Counted from the stretch's first letter, positions 33,165 to 42,627 are shown. The stretch: 64,000 nt of DNA from Tenericutes bacterium MO-XQ (GCA_002838185.1 CP017948.1:558001-622000); one strand, 5' to 3'. Numbers and translations: made by a program. Notes: generated from the letters alone by a model not told the origin.

Positions 33165-33380
33165 ATGTTAAAAAACAAAGATGGTATGAGATACCCATCG
33201 ATCGATAAACTATTAGATAAAATAGATTCTAAGTACAAACTAGTCTATGCTGCTAGTAAAGTAGCAAGAATTATCGAAGATGAAAAATTAGTTGTTGAAA
33301 ATGCACAATGTGTCAAAAGTATTGGCATGGCATTAGAAGAAATTCTAAATGACAAAGTGCAAGTAGATTTCGAAACGTAA
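33165..33380 (+). CDS. rpoZ: RNA polymerase omega subunit
   Basis: A 71-residue omega subunit that stabilises RNA polymerase assembly. MRYPSIDKLLDKIDSKYKLVYAASKVARII is the conserved N-terminal part, including the YKLV and ASKVAR helix, and KSIGMALEEI follows. It is directly downstream of gmk, as in most bacteria. Ribosome site AGGAGAG lies in the end of gmk. Confidence 0.95.
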   Translation: MLKNKDGMRYPSIDKLLDKIDSKYKLVYAASKVARIIEDEKLVVENAQCVKSIGMALEEILNDKVQVDFET

Positions 33381-33405
33381 AAGCGATTGTATCGCTTTTT
33401 CTTTT
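33379..33405 (+). terminator. Terminator after rpoZ
   Basis: AAAAGCGAT-TGT-ATCGCTTTT hairpin (33379-33399) followed by TCTTTT. Confidence 0.85.
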
Positions 33406-33451
33406 ATCAAAAGATTTATCAAAAATATGTTAAAATGATAGTGGTGATTTT

Positions 33452-35179
33452 GTGAGTCTTAAGGCGAAAATAAACTTACTTCCAACAGAACCTGGCTGTT
33501 ATTTGATGAAAAATGACAAAGATGAAGTCATTTATGTTGGAAAAGCTAAAAACTTAAAAAATAGAGTTAAGTCTTATTTCACTGGTGCGCATAATGAAAA
33601 AACAACACGACTTGTCCTTGAAATTAATGATTTCAATTATGTCTTAACGAATAGTGAACAAGAATCTTTAATTCTAGAAAATAACTTAATTAAGCAATAT
33701 ACGCCTAAATACAACATTCGTTTGGTTGATGATAAAACTTATCCGTATATTGAACTGACAAAAGAAAAATATCCTAAACTTCAAGTGGTTCGAAAGAAGA
33801 AACCTGAAGGTAGGATTTTTGGACCATATCCAAATGTATATGCAGCAAGAGAAACGGCTAGATTATTAAATCGATTATACCCACTTAGAAAATGTGACAC
33901 AATGCCTAAGAAGGTATGTTTATATTATCATATTGGACAGTGTTTAGGTCCATGTCAATTTGATGTTGATTATAAAGATGACATCAATGAAATTGTGCGT
34001 TTTTTAAAAGGTGATACAAAAGAAGTATTAAATAAACTAAAAACAGAAATGGATAAAGCTTCTAGTCAAATGTTTTATGAAAAAGCGATTGAGTATAGAG
34101 ATATGATTAGACATATCGAATCAACTACTGAAAAACAAATCATTAATATCAATGACTTTAAAGATAGAGATGCGATTAGTTTTGCGTATAACGAAGATGA
34201 TATTTCCATTCAAATCTTAAAGATGCGATCAGGAAAGATTGTAGATCATGATCAAATCGTTTTTGCGTATGTTGGTGATTATATGGATTCAGTTTTAAGT
34301 TATCTTCAACAATATTATGAAGAACATATGCCTGATGAGTTATTATTTAGTGATCGTTTTAATACCGATGAACTAACATTAATGTTTGGTTCAAAAACAG
34401 TGATGCCACAAAAGGGTGATAAGAAAAAGATTGTAGATCTTGCATCTAAGAATGCAGATTATGATTTAGAACATCATTATATGCTTTATCGCCATAAACA
34501 AGAAAAGACACAAATTGCAATAGATGACTTATCACAGATGATTGGCATAGAAGTCAAAACAATAGAAATATTTGATAATGCACAATTATTTGGTACTGCA
34601 CCGATTTCTGCATTAGTTGTTTATAAGGATCAAGCTTTTGATAAAAAAGGTTATCGTAAATATCATTTAAAAACAACTACAAATGATGATTATCAAGCGA
34701 TGAGAGAAGTTGTTTATAGAAGATACCAAAGATTGCTTGTTGAAGGTAAACCTATGCCAGACTTAATTTTAGTAGATGGCGGAAAAGGGCAATTGAATGC
34801 AGCAACAGAAATCTTAAAAGAACTGAATTTAGAGATTAAAGTTGCAGGATTAAAGAAAAATAAAAAACATCAACTTGAAGCATTAGTATACGAAGGTAAT
34901 GTTTATCCATTGTTAAGAAATAGTGAAGTCTATCAATTGTTGTTGAGTATTTCAGAAGAAGTACATAGATTTGCGATTAGTTTCCACAGAAAAACAAGAG
35001 ATAAAGTTACACAACAATCTATATTAGATCATATTAAAGGCATCGGTCCAAAACGTAAACAAACGATTCTACAAACTTTTAAATCACTTGATGAAATCAA
35101 AGATGCAAGTGATGAAAAACTTAAAGAAATTGGCTTAACAGATGAAATTATCGAAGCATTAAGAGAGGTTATTCAATGA
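33452..35179 (+). CDS. uvrC: UvrABC excinuclease subunit C
   Basis: A 575-residue UvrC, which makes both incisions in nucleotide excision repair. The GIY-YIG nuclease is at 13-90 (GCYLMKNDKDEVIYVGKAKNLKNRVKSYF pattern), the Cys cluster CDTMPKKVCLYYHIGQCLGPC at about 152-172, the UVR motif near 195-230, the RNase H-like nuclease with LILVDGGKGQLNAA, and helix-hairpin-helix motifs at the end (IKGIGPKRKQTIL). The start is GTG 33452 after GGTGA. It overlaps the exonuclease gene by 4 bases. uvrA and uvrB are not in the window. Confidence 0.96.
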   Translation: MSLKAKINLLPTEPGCYLMKNDKDEVIYVGKAKNLKNRVKSYFTGAHNEKTTRLVLEINDFNYVLTNSEQESLILENNLIKQYTPKYNIRLVDDKTYPYIELTKEKYPKLQVVRKKKPEGRIFGPYPNVYAARETARLLNRLYPLRKCDTMPKKVCLYYHIGQCLGPCQFDVDYKDDINEIVRFLKGDTKEVLNKLKTEMDKASSQMFYEKAIEYRDMIRHIESTTEKQIININDFKDRDAISFAYNEDDISIQILKMRSGKIVDHDQIVFAYVGDYMDSVLSYLQQYYEEHMPDELLFSDRFNTDELTLMFGSKTVMPQKGDKKKIVDLASKNADYDLEHHYMLYRHKQEKTQIAIDDLSQMIGIEVKTIEIFDNAQLFGTAPISALVVYKDQAFDKKGYRKYHLKTTTNDDYQAMREVVYRRYQRLLVEGKPMPDLILVDGGKGQLNAATEILKELNLEIKVAGLKKNKKHQLEALVYEGNVYPLLRNSEVYQLLLSISEEVHRFAISFHRKTRDKVTQQSILDHIKGIGPKRKQTILQTFKSLDEIKDASDEKLKEIGLTDEIIEALREVIQ

Positions 35180-36006
35180 CAAAGATTATTTATGACATCA
35201 ATAGAGAATTAAAAATATTTTATTTAATCATCGAAGGCAGAAAGATAGGATTTTATTTATCAAATCGTCTAGCAAAAACATTCTTCGATTATCTTAGAAA
35301 AGGTGTTTTAGTTGATTTTGAAATCGCAACTAAACGTAAAAAAATTCACGGAAAATTATATTTTCAAGTGGCTCATTTCAATCGCATCATTTCATTAGAA
35401 CCACATCGAGTACATTATGATTTATACCAACTTAGAAAAGATATGCAAGAAGTTTTAAAACAATATAAATATTATTTATTTATCGATTTTGAAATGACTA
35501 TGCCTGGATATACTTCAACAGCATTTACACCTGAAATTATTCAAGTGGGATATGTGTTATCAGAAGCTCAAGGTGATATTATTGAACAAAATGGATATTA
35601 CGTTTTACCTGCACCTTCTACAAACTTATCGAAAAGGACAAAGAAATTTTTAAAACTTGACGAGCTTAAGTTTTATGAAGATGCGATTCACTATGAAAAA
35701 TTCTATGAAGATTTAAATCGAATCATTGAGAAGTATCAACCAAAGTTTGTAGTTTGGGGTAAAAATGATATTACAGCTTTAAATGATTCATATAGACTCC
35801 ATCATAAAAATGCAATAGCTCAAGATACTGATTTCATAGATCTATTAAAATTGCATAAAGATTATTATAATCTAAAAGATGATTTAGGTTTATATAAAGC
35901 ATATAAAACATATTTTGAAATTGACGGTATTCAACATCATGACGCAAATGATGATGCTTTAGTAACTAAATATGTGTTTGATGCATTTATGCTCCATATG
36001 CAATAA
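35176..36006 (+). CDS. DEDDh 3'-5' exonuclease-like protein with N-terminal extension
   Basis: A 276-residue protein. Residues about 93-276 form a DnaQ/KapD-like exonuclease: ExoI motif FIDFEMT (Asp and Glu metal ligands), ExoII around VVWGKNDITALNDSY, and ExoIII HHDANDDAL with the catalytic His and Asp. The first 90 residues (YDINRELKIFYLIIEGRKIGFYLS...) are a separate beta-rich part I do not recognise. The gene is coupled to uvrC through an ATGA overlap, which hints at a link with repair or RNA trimming. Substrate (DNA or RNA) cannot be told. Confidence 0.82.
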   Translation: MTKIIYDINRELKIFYLIIEGRKIGFYLSNRLAKTFFDYLRKGVLVDFEIATKRKKIHGKLYFQVAHFNRIISLEPHRVHYDLYQLRKDMQEVLKQYKYYLFIDFEMTMPGYTSTAFTPEIIQVGYVLSEAQGDIIEQNGYYVLPAPSTNLSKRTKKFLKLDELKFYEDAIHYEKFYEDLNRIIEKYQPKFVVWGKNDITALNDSYRLHHKNAIAQDTDFIDLLKLHKDYYNLKDDLGLYKAYKTYFEIDGIQHHDANDDALVTKYVFDAFMLHMQ

Positions 36007-36031
36007 AAAAAAGTCCATTTGGACTTTTTTT
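36005..36031. terminator. Bidirectional terminator between the exonuclease gene and rnj
   Basis: AAAAAAGTCC-ATTT-GGACTTTTTT (36007-36030) is flanked by A residues on the left and T residues on the right. It ends converging transcripts and touches the rnj stop codon. Confidence 0.88.
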
Positions 36032-37718
36032 ATGCATTTTTTAAATCAATGATAATTGGAATGATTAATGGTCTTCTTTGAGTGATGTCATAAATCTTTT
36101 CACTTAAATGATCAATAACAGCTTGTTTCATATGTTGTTCATTTATTAATTTAACATTCAATTCTTTTTCACATATCTTTTTAGCTTCATTTGCAAGTTG
36201 TTTTGTAAGTTCTTCATTGCCTTTCATATAAATGAAACCTCTTGAGATAACTGTTGGATCGTTAACAAGTTTTTTTGCTTGTGAATCTATTGATAATACG
36301 ACTGAGAATAAGCCTTCTTCACTGAGTAGCTTACGTTCTTTAATAACAGCACTACCAATATCACCTATACCGGTACCATCTATATAGACTTCACCAGAAG
36401 TTACCTTACCAGCATATCTAATGCCTTCTTTAGAGACAGCAGCGACATCACCGTTATCCATGACTAAGATATTATTTGGTTGAACACCACATTCAATTGC
36501 AAGTTTTTTATGTTCTTTAAGCATTCTGTGTTCACCATGAACTGGAATGAATAAGCGTGGTCTTACTAAACTTAGAACCATTTTTAAATCATTTTGGGCA
36601 CCATGTCCAGATGTATGTGTGTCTGCAAGTGGACCATGTGTAATCACGTTAACATCTAATCTAAAAAGTTTATTGATGGTTCTATTTACACCCTCTTGAT
36701 TTCCTGGAATCGGAGAAGAAGAGAAGATAACAGTATCACCAGCCATTGCTTGAACTTGTCTATGTGTACCATTTGCGATTCTACTTAATGCAGCGAGTGG
36801 CTCACCTTGTGATCCAGTTACGAGTAAACAAATTTGTTCTGGTTTGTATCTATTGACTTGATCACCAGTAATGATCGTATCTTTTGGAGCTTTGATATAA
36901 CCTGTTTGCATACCAGCTTCAATCGCACGTTCCATGGATCTACCGAACACAGCAACTTTTCTTTTGTTTAAAACAGCCGCTTCAATGATTTGTTGGATAC
37001 GATACATATTGGATGCGAATGTCGCAATAATGATTCTACCAGTCATTCTTGTAAATAATTCATGAATTGATTTTCCGACTTTGCTATCTGAGATGATCAG
37101 TTCATCACGCTCAGCATTGGTTGAGTCAGAAAGCATACATAAGACGCCTTCGCTTCCGATTTTAGCTAGTTTATCAAACTCTGTTGGTGGTCCAACAGGG
37201 GTAAAGTCAATTTTAAAATCACCTGTGTGAAAAAGTGTTCCCATAGATGTTTTAAAAACAATACCAAACATGTCAGGGATTGAATGTGTCATTCGTATAA
37301 AACTAACTTCAACATTTTTGAAATTATATTTATAATGACTCTTATATTCTTCAATATGAGGTGCTTTAATATCTTTGTGTTCCATAAATTTATATTCAAT
37401 TAAGTCTACAGCTATGCCTGAAGCATAGATTTTGGGAATTTCAACTTGACGCAATAGATAAGGTATACTTCCAATATGATCTTCATGACCATGGGTAATA
37501 AAGAGCCCAACAATGCGCTCTTGATTTTCAATAAGATATGTGTAATCAGGGATGACATAGTCTATACCTAATAAATGTTCATCTGGAAATAATATGCCTG
37601 AATCGACAATAAAGATTTGATCTTCTATTTCATAGATATACATGTTTTTGCCGACTTCGCCTAGCCCACCTAAAGCAAAAATGCCGATTTCCCCGGGGTT
37701 TAATAATGGGTTTTTCAT
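36030..37718 (-). CDS. rnj: Ribonuclease J
   Basis: A 562-residue RNase J, a metallo-beta-lactamase/beta-CASP nuclease with 5'-3' exo and endo activity central to mRNA decay in Firmicutes. Metal-binding HGHEDHIG, the HTGDFKID stretch, the beta-CASP region and HGEHRML are visible; the C-terminal domain follows. A longer reading adds six codons, but the ATG at 37718 has GGAGG at the right distance, and the upstream ATG lies before that site. It has its own TTGACT/TATTAT promoter. Confidence 0.96.
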   Translation of the reverse strand: MKNPLLNPGEIGIFALGGLGEVGKNMYIYEIEDQIFIVDSGILFPDEHLLGIDYVIPDYTYLIENQERIVGLFITHGHEDHIGSIPYLLRQVEIPKIYASGIAVDLIEYKFMEHKDIKAPHIEEYKSHYKYNFKNVEVSFIRMTHSIPDMFGIVFKTSMGTLFHTGDFKIDFTPVGPPTEFDKLAKIGSEGVLCMLSDSTNAERDELIISDSKVGKSIHELFTRMTGRIIIATFASNMYRIQQIIEAAVLNKRKVAVFGRSMERAIEAGMQTGYIKAPKDTIITGDQVNRYKPEQICLLVTGSQGEPLAALSRIANGTHRQVQAMAGDTVIFSSSPIPGNQEGVNRTINKLFRLDVNVITHGPLADTHTSGHGAQNDLKMVLSLVRPRLFIPVHGEHRMLKEHKKLAIECGVQPNNILVMDNGDVAAVSKEGIRYAGKVTSGEVYIDGTGIGDIGSAVIKERKLLSEEGLFSVVLSIDSQAKKLVNDPTVISRGFIYMKGNEELTKQLANEAKKICEKELNVKLINEQHMKQAVIDHLSEKIYDITQRRPLIIPIIIDLKNA

Positions 37719-37758
37719 ATAAAAATCCTCCAGCATCGATTTTCTACATTTCTATTTT

Positions 37759-37787
37759 ATAATAAAATCGTTAAAAATGATAGTCAA
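37759..37787 (-). promoter_or_regulatory. Promoter of rnj
   Basis: On the minus strand TTGACT (37787-37782), 17 bases, and TATTAT (37764-37759). It overlaps the upstream part of the divergent HAD gene promoter. Confidence 0.65.
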
Positions 37788-37797
37788 ATACAATATA

Positions 37798-37806
37798 TGC
37801 TATAAT
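37798..37806 (+). promoter_or_regulatory. Extended -10 promoter of the HAD phosphatase gene
   Basis: TGCTATAAT stands 17 bases before the start codon at 37823; the leader would be about 10 bases, carrying GAGGTG. Confidence 0.55.
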
Positions 37807-37822
37807 AATTTTGAGGTGTAAG

Positions 37823-38599
37823 ATGAAAACTGCAATTTTCTTTGATGTTGATAATACGATCTATTGTCACAAAGATCATAAAATTCCAGAACAAACAAAA
37901 AAACTATTAAATCTTTTGAGCCAACAAGAAGATATTGTTTTAGGTTTGGCAACAGGTAGAGGACTAAAAAAACTTGAAATCGTCAAAGAAGTTCTTCCTT
38001 ATTTTACGTATAAAGTACTACTTAATGGTGCTTATGTATTAAAAAATGATGAAGTTGTCTATGATTTGCCAATCAAGCAAGAAGATGTGATTGAAGTACT
38101 TAATTATACCAAAGCACATGACATCAACATTGGCATGATTGGTATTGATGATGAAGCCGTTAATTATATGGATCAAAATTTTCTTGATGGCATGAAAATG
38201 TTAAGAGATATTAAACCAAATGTTGATGAAAAATTTTATGAGCATCATAAAGTCTATCAATTATGGATGTTTGCGAAAAATGAAGATGAAGTTTTTAAAG
38301 CAGCCGATTTGATGCCTAAATTTAGGGTCTTTCCTTGGCATGCAGGGGGAGCAGATTTCACATATCCAAACATCAATAAAGCACATGGCATTAAAAAATG
38401 TCTAGAAGTTGATGAGATTAGTCGTCTCATTTGTGTTGGCGATGGTGCCAATGATGTCGATATGATTGAGCTTGCGGATATCGGTATTGTTATGGATAAT
38501 ACTAGATTTCAAGCATTAAAAGAAAAAGCCGATTATATTGCTCCACATATTCATGAGGATCAATTATACGACTTTTTTAAGAAACTTAATCTTGTTTAG
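37823..38599 (+). CDS. Cof-type HAD-superfamily phosphatase
   Basis: A 258-residue HAD hydrolase of the Cof (C2-cap) subfamily. Motif I is FFDVDNT (nucleophile Asp), motif II LATGRG, and motif III/IV the lysine region with CVGDGANDVDMIELADIGIVM. Such enzymes remove phosphate from sugar phosphates, flavin or other metabolites; the substrate is not visible. A TTG at 37811 is in frame, but it overlaps GAGGTG, the ribosome site of ATG 37823. The 3' end overlaps coaD, coming from the other strand, by 14 bases. Confidence 0.85.
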   Translation: MKTAIFFDVDNTIYCHKDHKIPEQTKKLLNLLSQQEDIVLGLATGRGLKKLEIVKEVLPYFTYKVLLNGAYVLKNDEVVYDLPIKQEDVIEVLNYTKAHDINIGMIGIDDEAVNYMDQNFLDGMKMLRDIKPNVDEKFYEHHKVYQLWMFAKNEDEVFKAADLMPKFRVFPWHAGGADFTYPNINKAHGIKKCLEVDEISRLICVGDGANDVDMIELADIGIVMDNTRFQALKEKADYIAPHIHEDQLYDFFKKLNLV

Positions 38600-39074
38600 G
38601 TTTGAGTTTGTCTTGAACAATTTTGATAATTTCTCTTGGAACGTATGGAGAAATATCTGAGTGATGGACAACTAGTTCTTTAATTGCAGAAGATGATACA
38701 AAGTGATTTTTAGAAGATGGAAATAAAATTAAAGTTTCAATTCTTCTATTGATGTTTCTGTTGAACTGATAAAGTGCATATTCATTTTCATAGTCTTGAA
38801 TATTTCTAAGTCCACGAATCATCAGTTCAATCCCATGATCTTTTGCATATCTGACAACTAAATCATTCGTAGAAGATACAACAACATTATCAATATCTTC
38901 GGTCACTAGTTTAATCATTTCTATACGTTCATCGGTAGTAAATGTAGGAACTTTCTTATAATTATCCGCTACAACAATGTGAAGTTCATCGACGATGCGT
39001 GCAGCACGTTTAATGAGATCAAGATGACCAATCGTTAGTGGATCAAATGTTCCAGGATATACAGCTTTTTTCAT
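38586..39074 (-). CDS. coaD: Phosphopantetheine adenylyltransferase
   Basis: A 162-residue CoaD, which adenylates 4'-phosphopantetheine in CoA synthesis. YPGTFDPLTIGHLDLIKRA contains the nucleotidyltransferase TxGH motif, and IRGLRNIQDYENEYALYQFNRNI and FVSSSAIKELVVH complete the family signature. GAGG precedes the ATG. The stop lies within the end of the convergent HAD gene. No other CoA gene is nearby. Confidence 0.96.
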   Translation of the reverse strand: MKKAVYPGTFDPLTIGHLDLIKRAARIVDELHIVVADNYKKVPTFTTDERIEMIKLVTEDIDNVVVSSTNDLVVRYAKDHGIELMIRGLRNIQDYENEYALYQFNRNINRRIETLILFPSSKNHFVSSSAIKELVVHHSDISPYVPREIIKIVQDKLKPKQD

Positions 39075-39141
39075 AAAGTTTACCTCGTTTCAATATTAGT
39101 ATAACAAAAAAATTAAAAAAATAGTAAAGGAGTCATCAAAA

Positions 39142-39531
39142 ATGAATATCTATCGTAAAAGTTTAGTCATTCAACTGATCATGTTCATCGTATTTTTTAT
39201 CATGGGGGCAAACGTTATTGTCCAACATTATGTGTCTTCAACGTTTCCTGCTTATAATTTTATTATCTTAGGTGTTTTAGTCTTATTTGGTGTGCTTGGA
39301 TTTTTCTTATATAAGAATTCATCAGATCAAATATTACCAATCACTGAAAAGATGATGAAAATCATTAAGGGCATATTATATGTTTATCTATTTGTATATA
39401 TATTAGAAATGATCTTATCAAATATGGAGCAATTACCAACAGATATTGTAAAAATTATCTTTGGGTCAATCCTTATGATATTAGCAATCAGTGGTATTTA
39501 TATTCAAACTGTATTGCTTCAAAAAAAATAA
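39142..39531 (+). CDS. Small four-helix membrane protein, unknown
   Basis: A 129-residue protein with four hydrophobic helices (about 8-30, 36-56, 73-92 and 100-122) and short loops; it has almost no polar domain. Starts at ATG 39142 after AAAGGAG. It forms a single-gene unit between the coaD promoter region and a terminator. I do not recognise a family. Confidence 0.65.
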   Translation: MNIYRKSLVIQLIMFIVFFIMGANVIVQHYVSSTFPAYNFIILGVLVLFGVLGFFLYKNSSDQILPITEKMMKIIKGILYVYLFVYILEMILSNMEQLPTDIVKIIFGSILMILAISGIYIQTVLLQKK

Positions 39532-39552
39532 AGAGCTCATGCTCTTTTTTTA
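39530..39552 (+). terminator. Terminator after the four-helix membrane protein gene
   Basis: AAAGAGC-TCAT-GCTCTTT (39530-39547) followed by TTTT. Confidence 0.85.
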
Positions 39553-39577
39553 TATCGTGAAGGTCGATATGGTAAAA

Positions 39578-39583
39578 TATAAT
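39578..39583 (+). promoter_or_regulatory. Possible -10 box for the trehalose gene
   Basis: TATAAT in ATGGTAAAATATAATTAAG, 33 bases before the start codon. No convincing -35 is visible. Confidence 0.35.
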
Positions 39584-39615
39584 TAAGATAAAAAAGTTAA
39601 GGATGTGAGTTAAAT

Positions 39616-41781
39616 TTGAGTAAAACAATATTTGTTTCAAATAGACTACCTGTAACTGTATCTATAAAAAGACACCAAATAGACTATCATGAAAGTATTG
39701 GTGGGCTTGCCACAGGACTAAAAAGTTTTCATCAAGGATCAGACAGTTTATGGGTTGGTTGGCCTGGAGTTGCAAAAGATAGACTAAGAAAAGATGAAGA
39801 AAAAAAGATTGAAAAAGCACTGAATGAATCATACAAATGTCATCCAGTATATTTAACTGATAAAGAAATTAGTTTATATTACGAAGGTTTTTCAAATAAA
39901 ACGATTTGGCCTTTGTTTCATTACTTTGCGGATAAAGCAGAATATAATGAAAAGACATGGGATTATTATCAAAGAGTAAACAAAAAGTTTTATAAAAGCT
40001 TAAAACCGCACATCGAAGAAGACTCTATTGTTTGGGTTCATGATTATCAGTTGATGTTGCTTCCAGAAATGATTAAAGAAGATTTTCCATCAGTGAAAAT
40101 TGGATTTTTCTTACATATTCCTTTTCCTTCAAGTGAAATATTTAGGTTACTTGTATGGAAAAAAGAAATCTTAAAAGGAATATTAGGTTCTGACCTCATT
40201 GGTTTTCATACCTATGATTATGTGAGACACTTCTTAAGTAGTGTCAGAAGAATATTAAATATCAATCAAAGTTTTTATAAGATACAATATAACGATCGAA
40301 CCATTGAAGTAGATGCGTTTCCAATGGGTATAGATTATCATTATTTTTCATCAAAAACTATAGATGAGGTTAATATACCTAAAGATTATAAGGTGATATT
40401 GTCAGTCGATCGCCTAGATTATACAAAAGGTATTTTAGAGAGAATTAAAGCATATCGTGCTTTTTTAAAGCGATATCCAAAATATCGTGGAAAAGTAAAA
40501 TTGCATTTAATTGTAGCTCCTTCAAGACAATCTCTTCCTACCTATGATGAATTAAGAAGAAACATCGAAAAACTAGTCAGTGAAACCAATGGTGAGTTTG
40601 GTAGTTTTGATTGGATGCCAATTTGGTATCTTTACCAGTCGTTTTCACAAGATGATTTGATTAAATATTATAAAGAAGCATCAATTTTACTTGTAACACC
40701 ACTTAGAGATGGTATGAATCTAATTGCTAAAGAATACATTGCTGCAAGATCTGATCATCAAGGCATGTTAATTATTAGTGAAACAGCAGGTGCAGCGAGT
40801 GAACTTAGTGAAGCTATCATTATTAATCCTAATGATGAGATGCAAATTGCAGAAGGTATTAAAACAGCATTAGAGATGACTAAGACTGAACGTGTTGAAC
40901 GCAATAAAATCATGAATGAACGCATCAAAAGATATAACGTTGAGTTTTGGGCAACCGAGTTCATGAATCGACTTCAAAAAGTGGAAATAAAAGAAATTGT
41001 TAAATTACCAAAGGATGAAATCATTGATAAGAAAATGATTTTTGAGCAATTTAAACAATCGAAATCTGCGATTTTATTTTTAGATTATGATGGTACATTA
41101 GTCGATTTCCAATCAACACCGATGCAAGCTTATCCGTCAAGAAAATTAAAAAATATCTTACAAAAATTATCGCAAATACCAAACACTGAAATTGTTATTA
41201 TTTCAGGTAGAGATCATCAAACATTAGACAGATGGCTTGGAAATCTTCATGTCAATCTCGTTGGTGATCATGGATTATGGTATAAAACTAAAGATAGTGA
41301 GTGGCGCAAAACAATTTCAATTGATAGTACTTGGAAAGATCGCATGCGCCACGTCCTAGAAATCTATGTGGACCGCATGCCAGGATCATTCATTGAAGAA
41401 AAAACACACTCAGTTGCATTCCATTATCGAAAATGTGAACCTGAGATGGTATCCACAAAAATGTCAGAAATTAAAGATGCCTTGTTTTCAATTAAAGGAA
41501 ATTATCCGATTGAAATTCAAGAAGGACATATGGTATTAGAAATTAAAGACCAAAGGGTAAATAAAGGTAGTGCGACTTACTTATTTACCAATCATCATGA
41601 TTATGATTTTATGCTAGCAGCAGGAGATGACGTTACTGATGAAGATATGTTTAAAGCGTTAAAAGACGCAGTAACAATTAAAATTGGCTATGGATATACA
41701 CTAGCAAATCATAGATTACAAACAGTTAAAGATTTTAGGGAATTATTAGAAGATATGATTCATATAGGAGGAAAGAAATAA
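39616..41781 (+). CDS. Fused trehalose-6-phosphate synthase/phosphatase
   Basis: A 721-residue two-domain enzyme. Residues 1-465 are a GT20 synthase (OtsA-like) that joins UDP-glucose or a similar donor to glucose-6-phosphate: VSNRLPV, VHDYQLMLLPEM, FFLHIPFPSSEIF, SVDRLDYTKG and LRDGMNLIAKEYIA are all seen. Residues about 480-721 are a HAD phosphatase (OtsB-like): LDYDGTLVDF with nucleophile D490, IISGRD, GDHGLW and AAGDDVTDEDMF. One chain would thus make trehalose from sugar phosphates. The start is TTG 39616 after AAGGATGTGAG. The aldo-keto reductase gene overlaps its stop by one base. Confidence 0.95.
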   Translation: MSKTIFVSNRLPVTVSIKRHQIDYHESIGGLATGLKSFHQGSDSLWVGWPGVAKDRLRKDEEKKIEKALNESYKCHPVYLTDKEISLYYEGFSNKTIWPLFHYFADKAEYNEKTWDYYQRVNKKFYKSLKPHIEEDSIVWVHDYQLMLLPEMIKEDFPSVKIGFFLHIPFPSSEIFRLLVWKKEILKGILGSDLIGFHTYDYVRHFLSSVRRILNINQSFYKIQYNDRTIEVDAFPMGIDYHYFSSKTIDEVNIPKDYKVILSVDRLDYTKGILERIKAYRAFLKRYPKYRGKVKLHLIVAPSRQSLPTYDELRRNIEKLVSETNGEFGSFDWMPIWYLYQSFSQDDLIKYYKEASILLVTPLRDGMNLIAKEYIAARSDHQGMLIISETAGAASELSEAIIINPNDEMQIAEGIKTALEMTKTERVERNKIMNERIKRYNVEFWATEFMNRLQKVEIKEIVKLPKDEIIDKKMIFEQFKQSKSAILFLDYDGTLVDFQSTPMQAYPSRKLKNILQKLSQIPNTEIVIISGRDHQTLDRWLGNLHVNLVGDHGLWYKTKDSEWRKTISIDSTWKDRMRHVLEIYVDRMPGSFIEEKTHSVAFHYRKCEPEMVSTKMSEIKDALFSIKGNYPIEIQEGHMVLEIKDQRVNKGSATYLFTNHHDYDFMLAAGDDVTDEDMFKALKDAVTIKIGYGYTLANHRLQTVKDFRELLEDMIHIGGKK

Positions 41782-42614
41782 TGAAAGTATTAACTGATGT
41801 TTATGTTTTATCAAATGGAGTAAAAATTCCAAAAATTGGATTTGGTACATGGCAGGTACCAGATGGAGATGTCGCTTATAATTCAGTGATGATGGCTTTA
41901 AAAAATGGATATCGTCACATTGATACAGCTGCAGCTTACAGAAATGAAGCAAGCGTTGGTAAAGCGATAAAAGATTCAGGTATACCAAGAGAAGAAATCT
42001 TTGTTACATCTAAATTACAATCTCATATTAAAACATATGATGGTGCTAAAGAAGCATTCTTACAAACTTTGGAAGAACTTGGATTTGACTATTTAGATTT
42101 ATATTTAATTCACGCACCATGGCCATGGAATGAAATGGGTAAAAATTGTGATGAAGGCAATGTTGAAGCATTTAAAGCAATGATAGAATTCTATAAAGAA
42201 GGTAAAATCAAAGCAATTGGTGTTTCTAATTTCTCACCAAAAGATATTGATAACATCATCAAAAACACTGATTTTGTGCCACATGCAAATCAAATCGCAT
42301 TCTTTGTTGGTTTAGACCAAGAAGAAACAAGAGCTTATTGTGAAGAAAAAAATATTTTAATAGAAGCTTATTCACCGCTAGCTATTGGATATGCACTTAA
42401 AAATCCAATCGTTATTGATATGGCTAAACGTTATGACAAGACACCGGCGCAAATGCTGATTCGCTATTGTTTAGAAAAAGGAACATTACCATTACCTAAA
42501 TCTACACATGAAAGTAGAATTATTGAGAACTCACATGTAGACTTTACTATTAAAAAAGCGGATATGGATATATTAGATGATATTCATGATGATCCAAGAA
42601 GATGGGGTAATTAA
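41781..42614 (+). CDS. Aldo/keto reductase
   Basis: A 277-residue NADPH-dependent reductase of the AKR5-like bacterial group. Catalytic tetrad: Asp and Tyr in HIDTAAAYRNE, Lys in FVTSKLQ, His in LYLIHAPWP. IGVSNFSPKDI and LPLPKSTHESRI are family signatures, the latter binding the NADP phosphate. Substrates are probably small aldehydes or keto sugars. It is coupled by a one-base overlap to the trehalose enzyme, so the two are cotranscribed; whether they share a pathway is unclear. Confidence 0.93.
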   Translation: MKVLTDVYVLSNGVKIPKIGFGTWQVPDGDVAYNSVMMALKNGYRHIDTAAAYRNEASVGKAIKDSGIPREEIFVTSKLQSHIKTYDGAKEAFLQTLEELGFDYLDLYLIHAPWPWNEMGKNCDEGNVEAFKAMIEFYKEGKIKAIGVSNFSPKDIDNIIKNTDFVPHANQIAFFVGLDQEETRAYCEEKNILIEAYSPLAIGYALKNPIVIDMAKRYDKTPAQMLIRYCLEKGTLPLPKSTHESRIIENSHVDFTIKKADMDILDDIHDDPRRWGN

Positions 42615-42627
42615 GAATCATAAAAAT

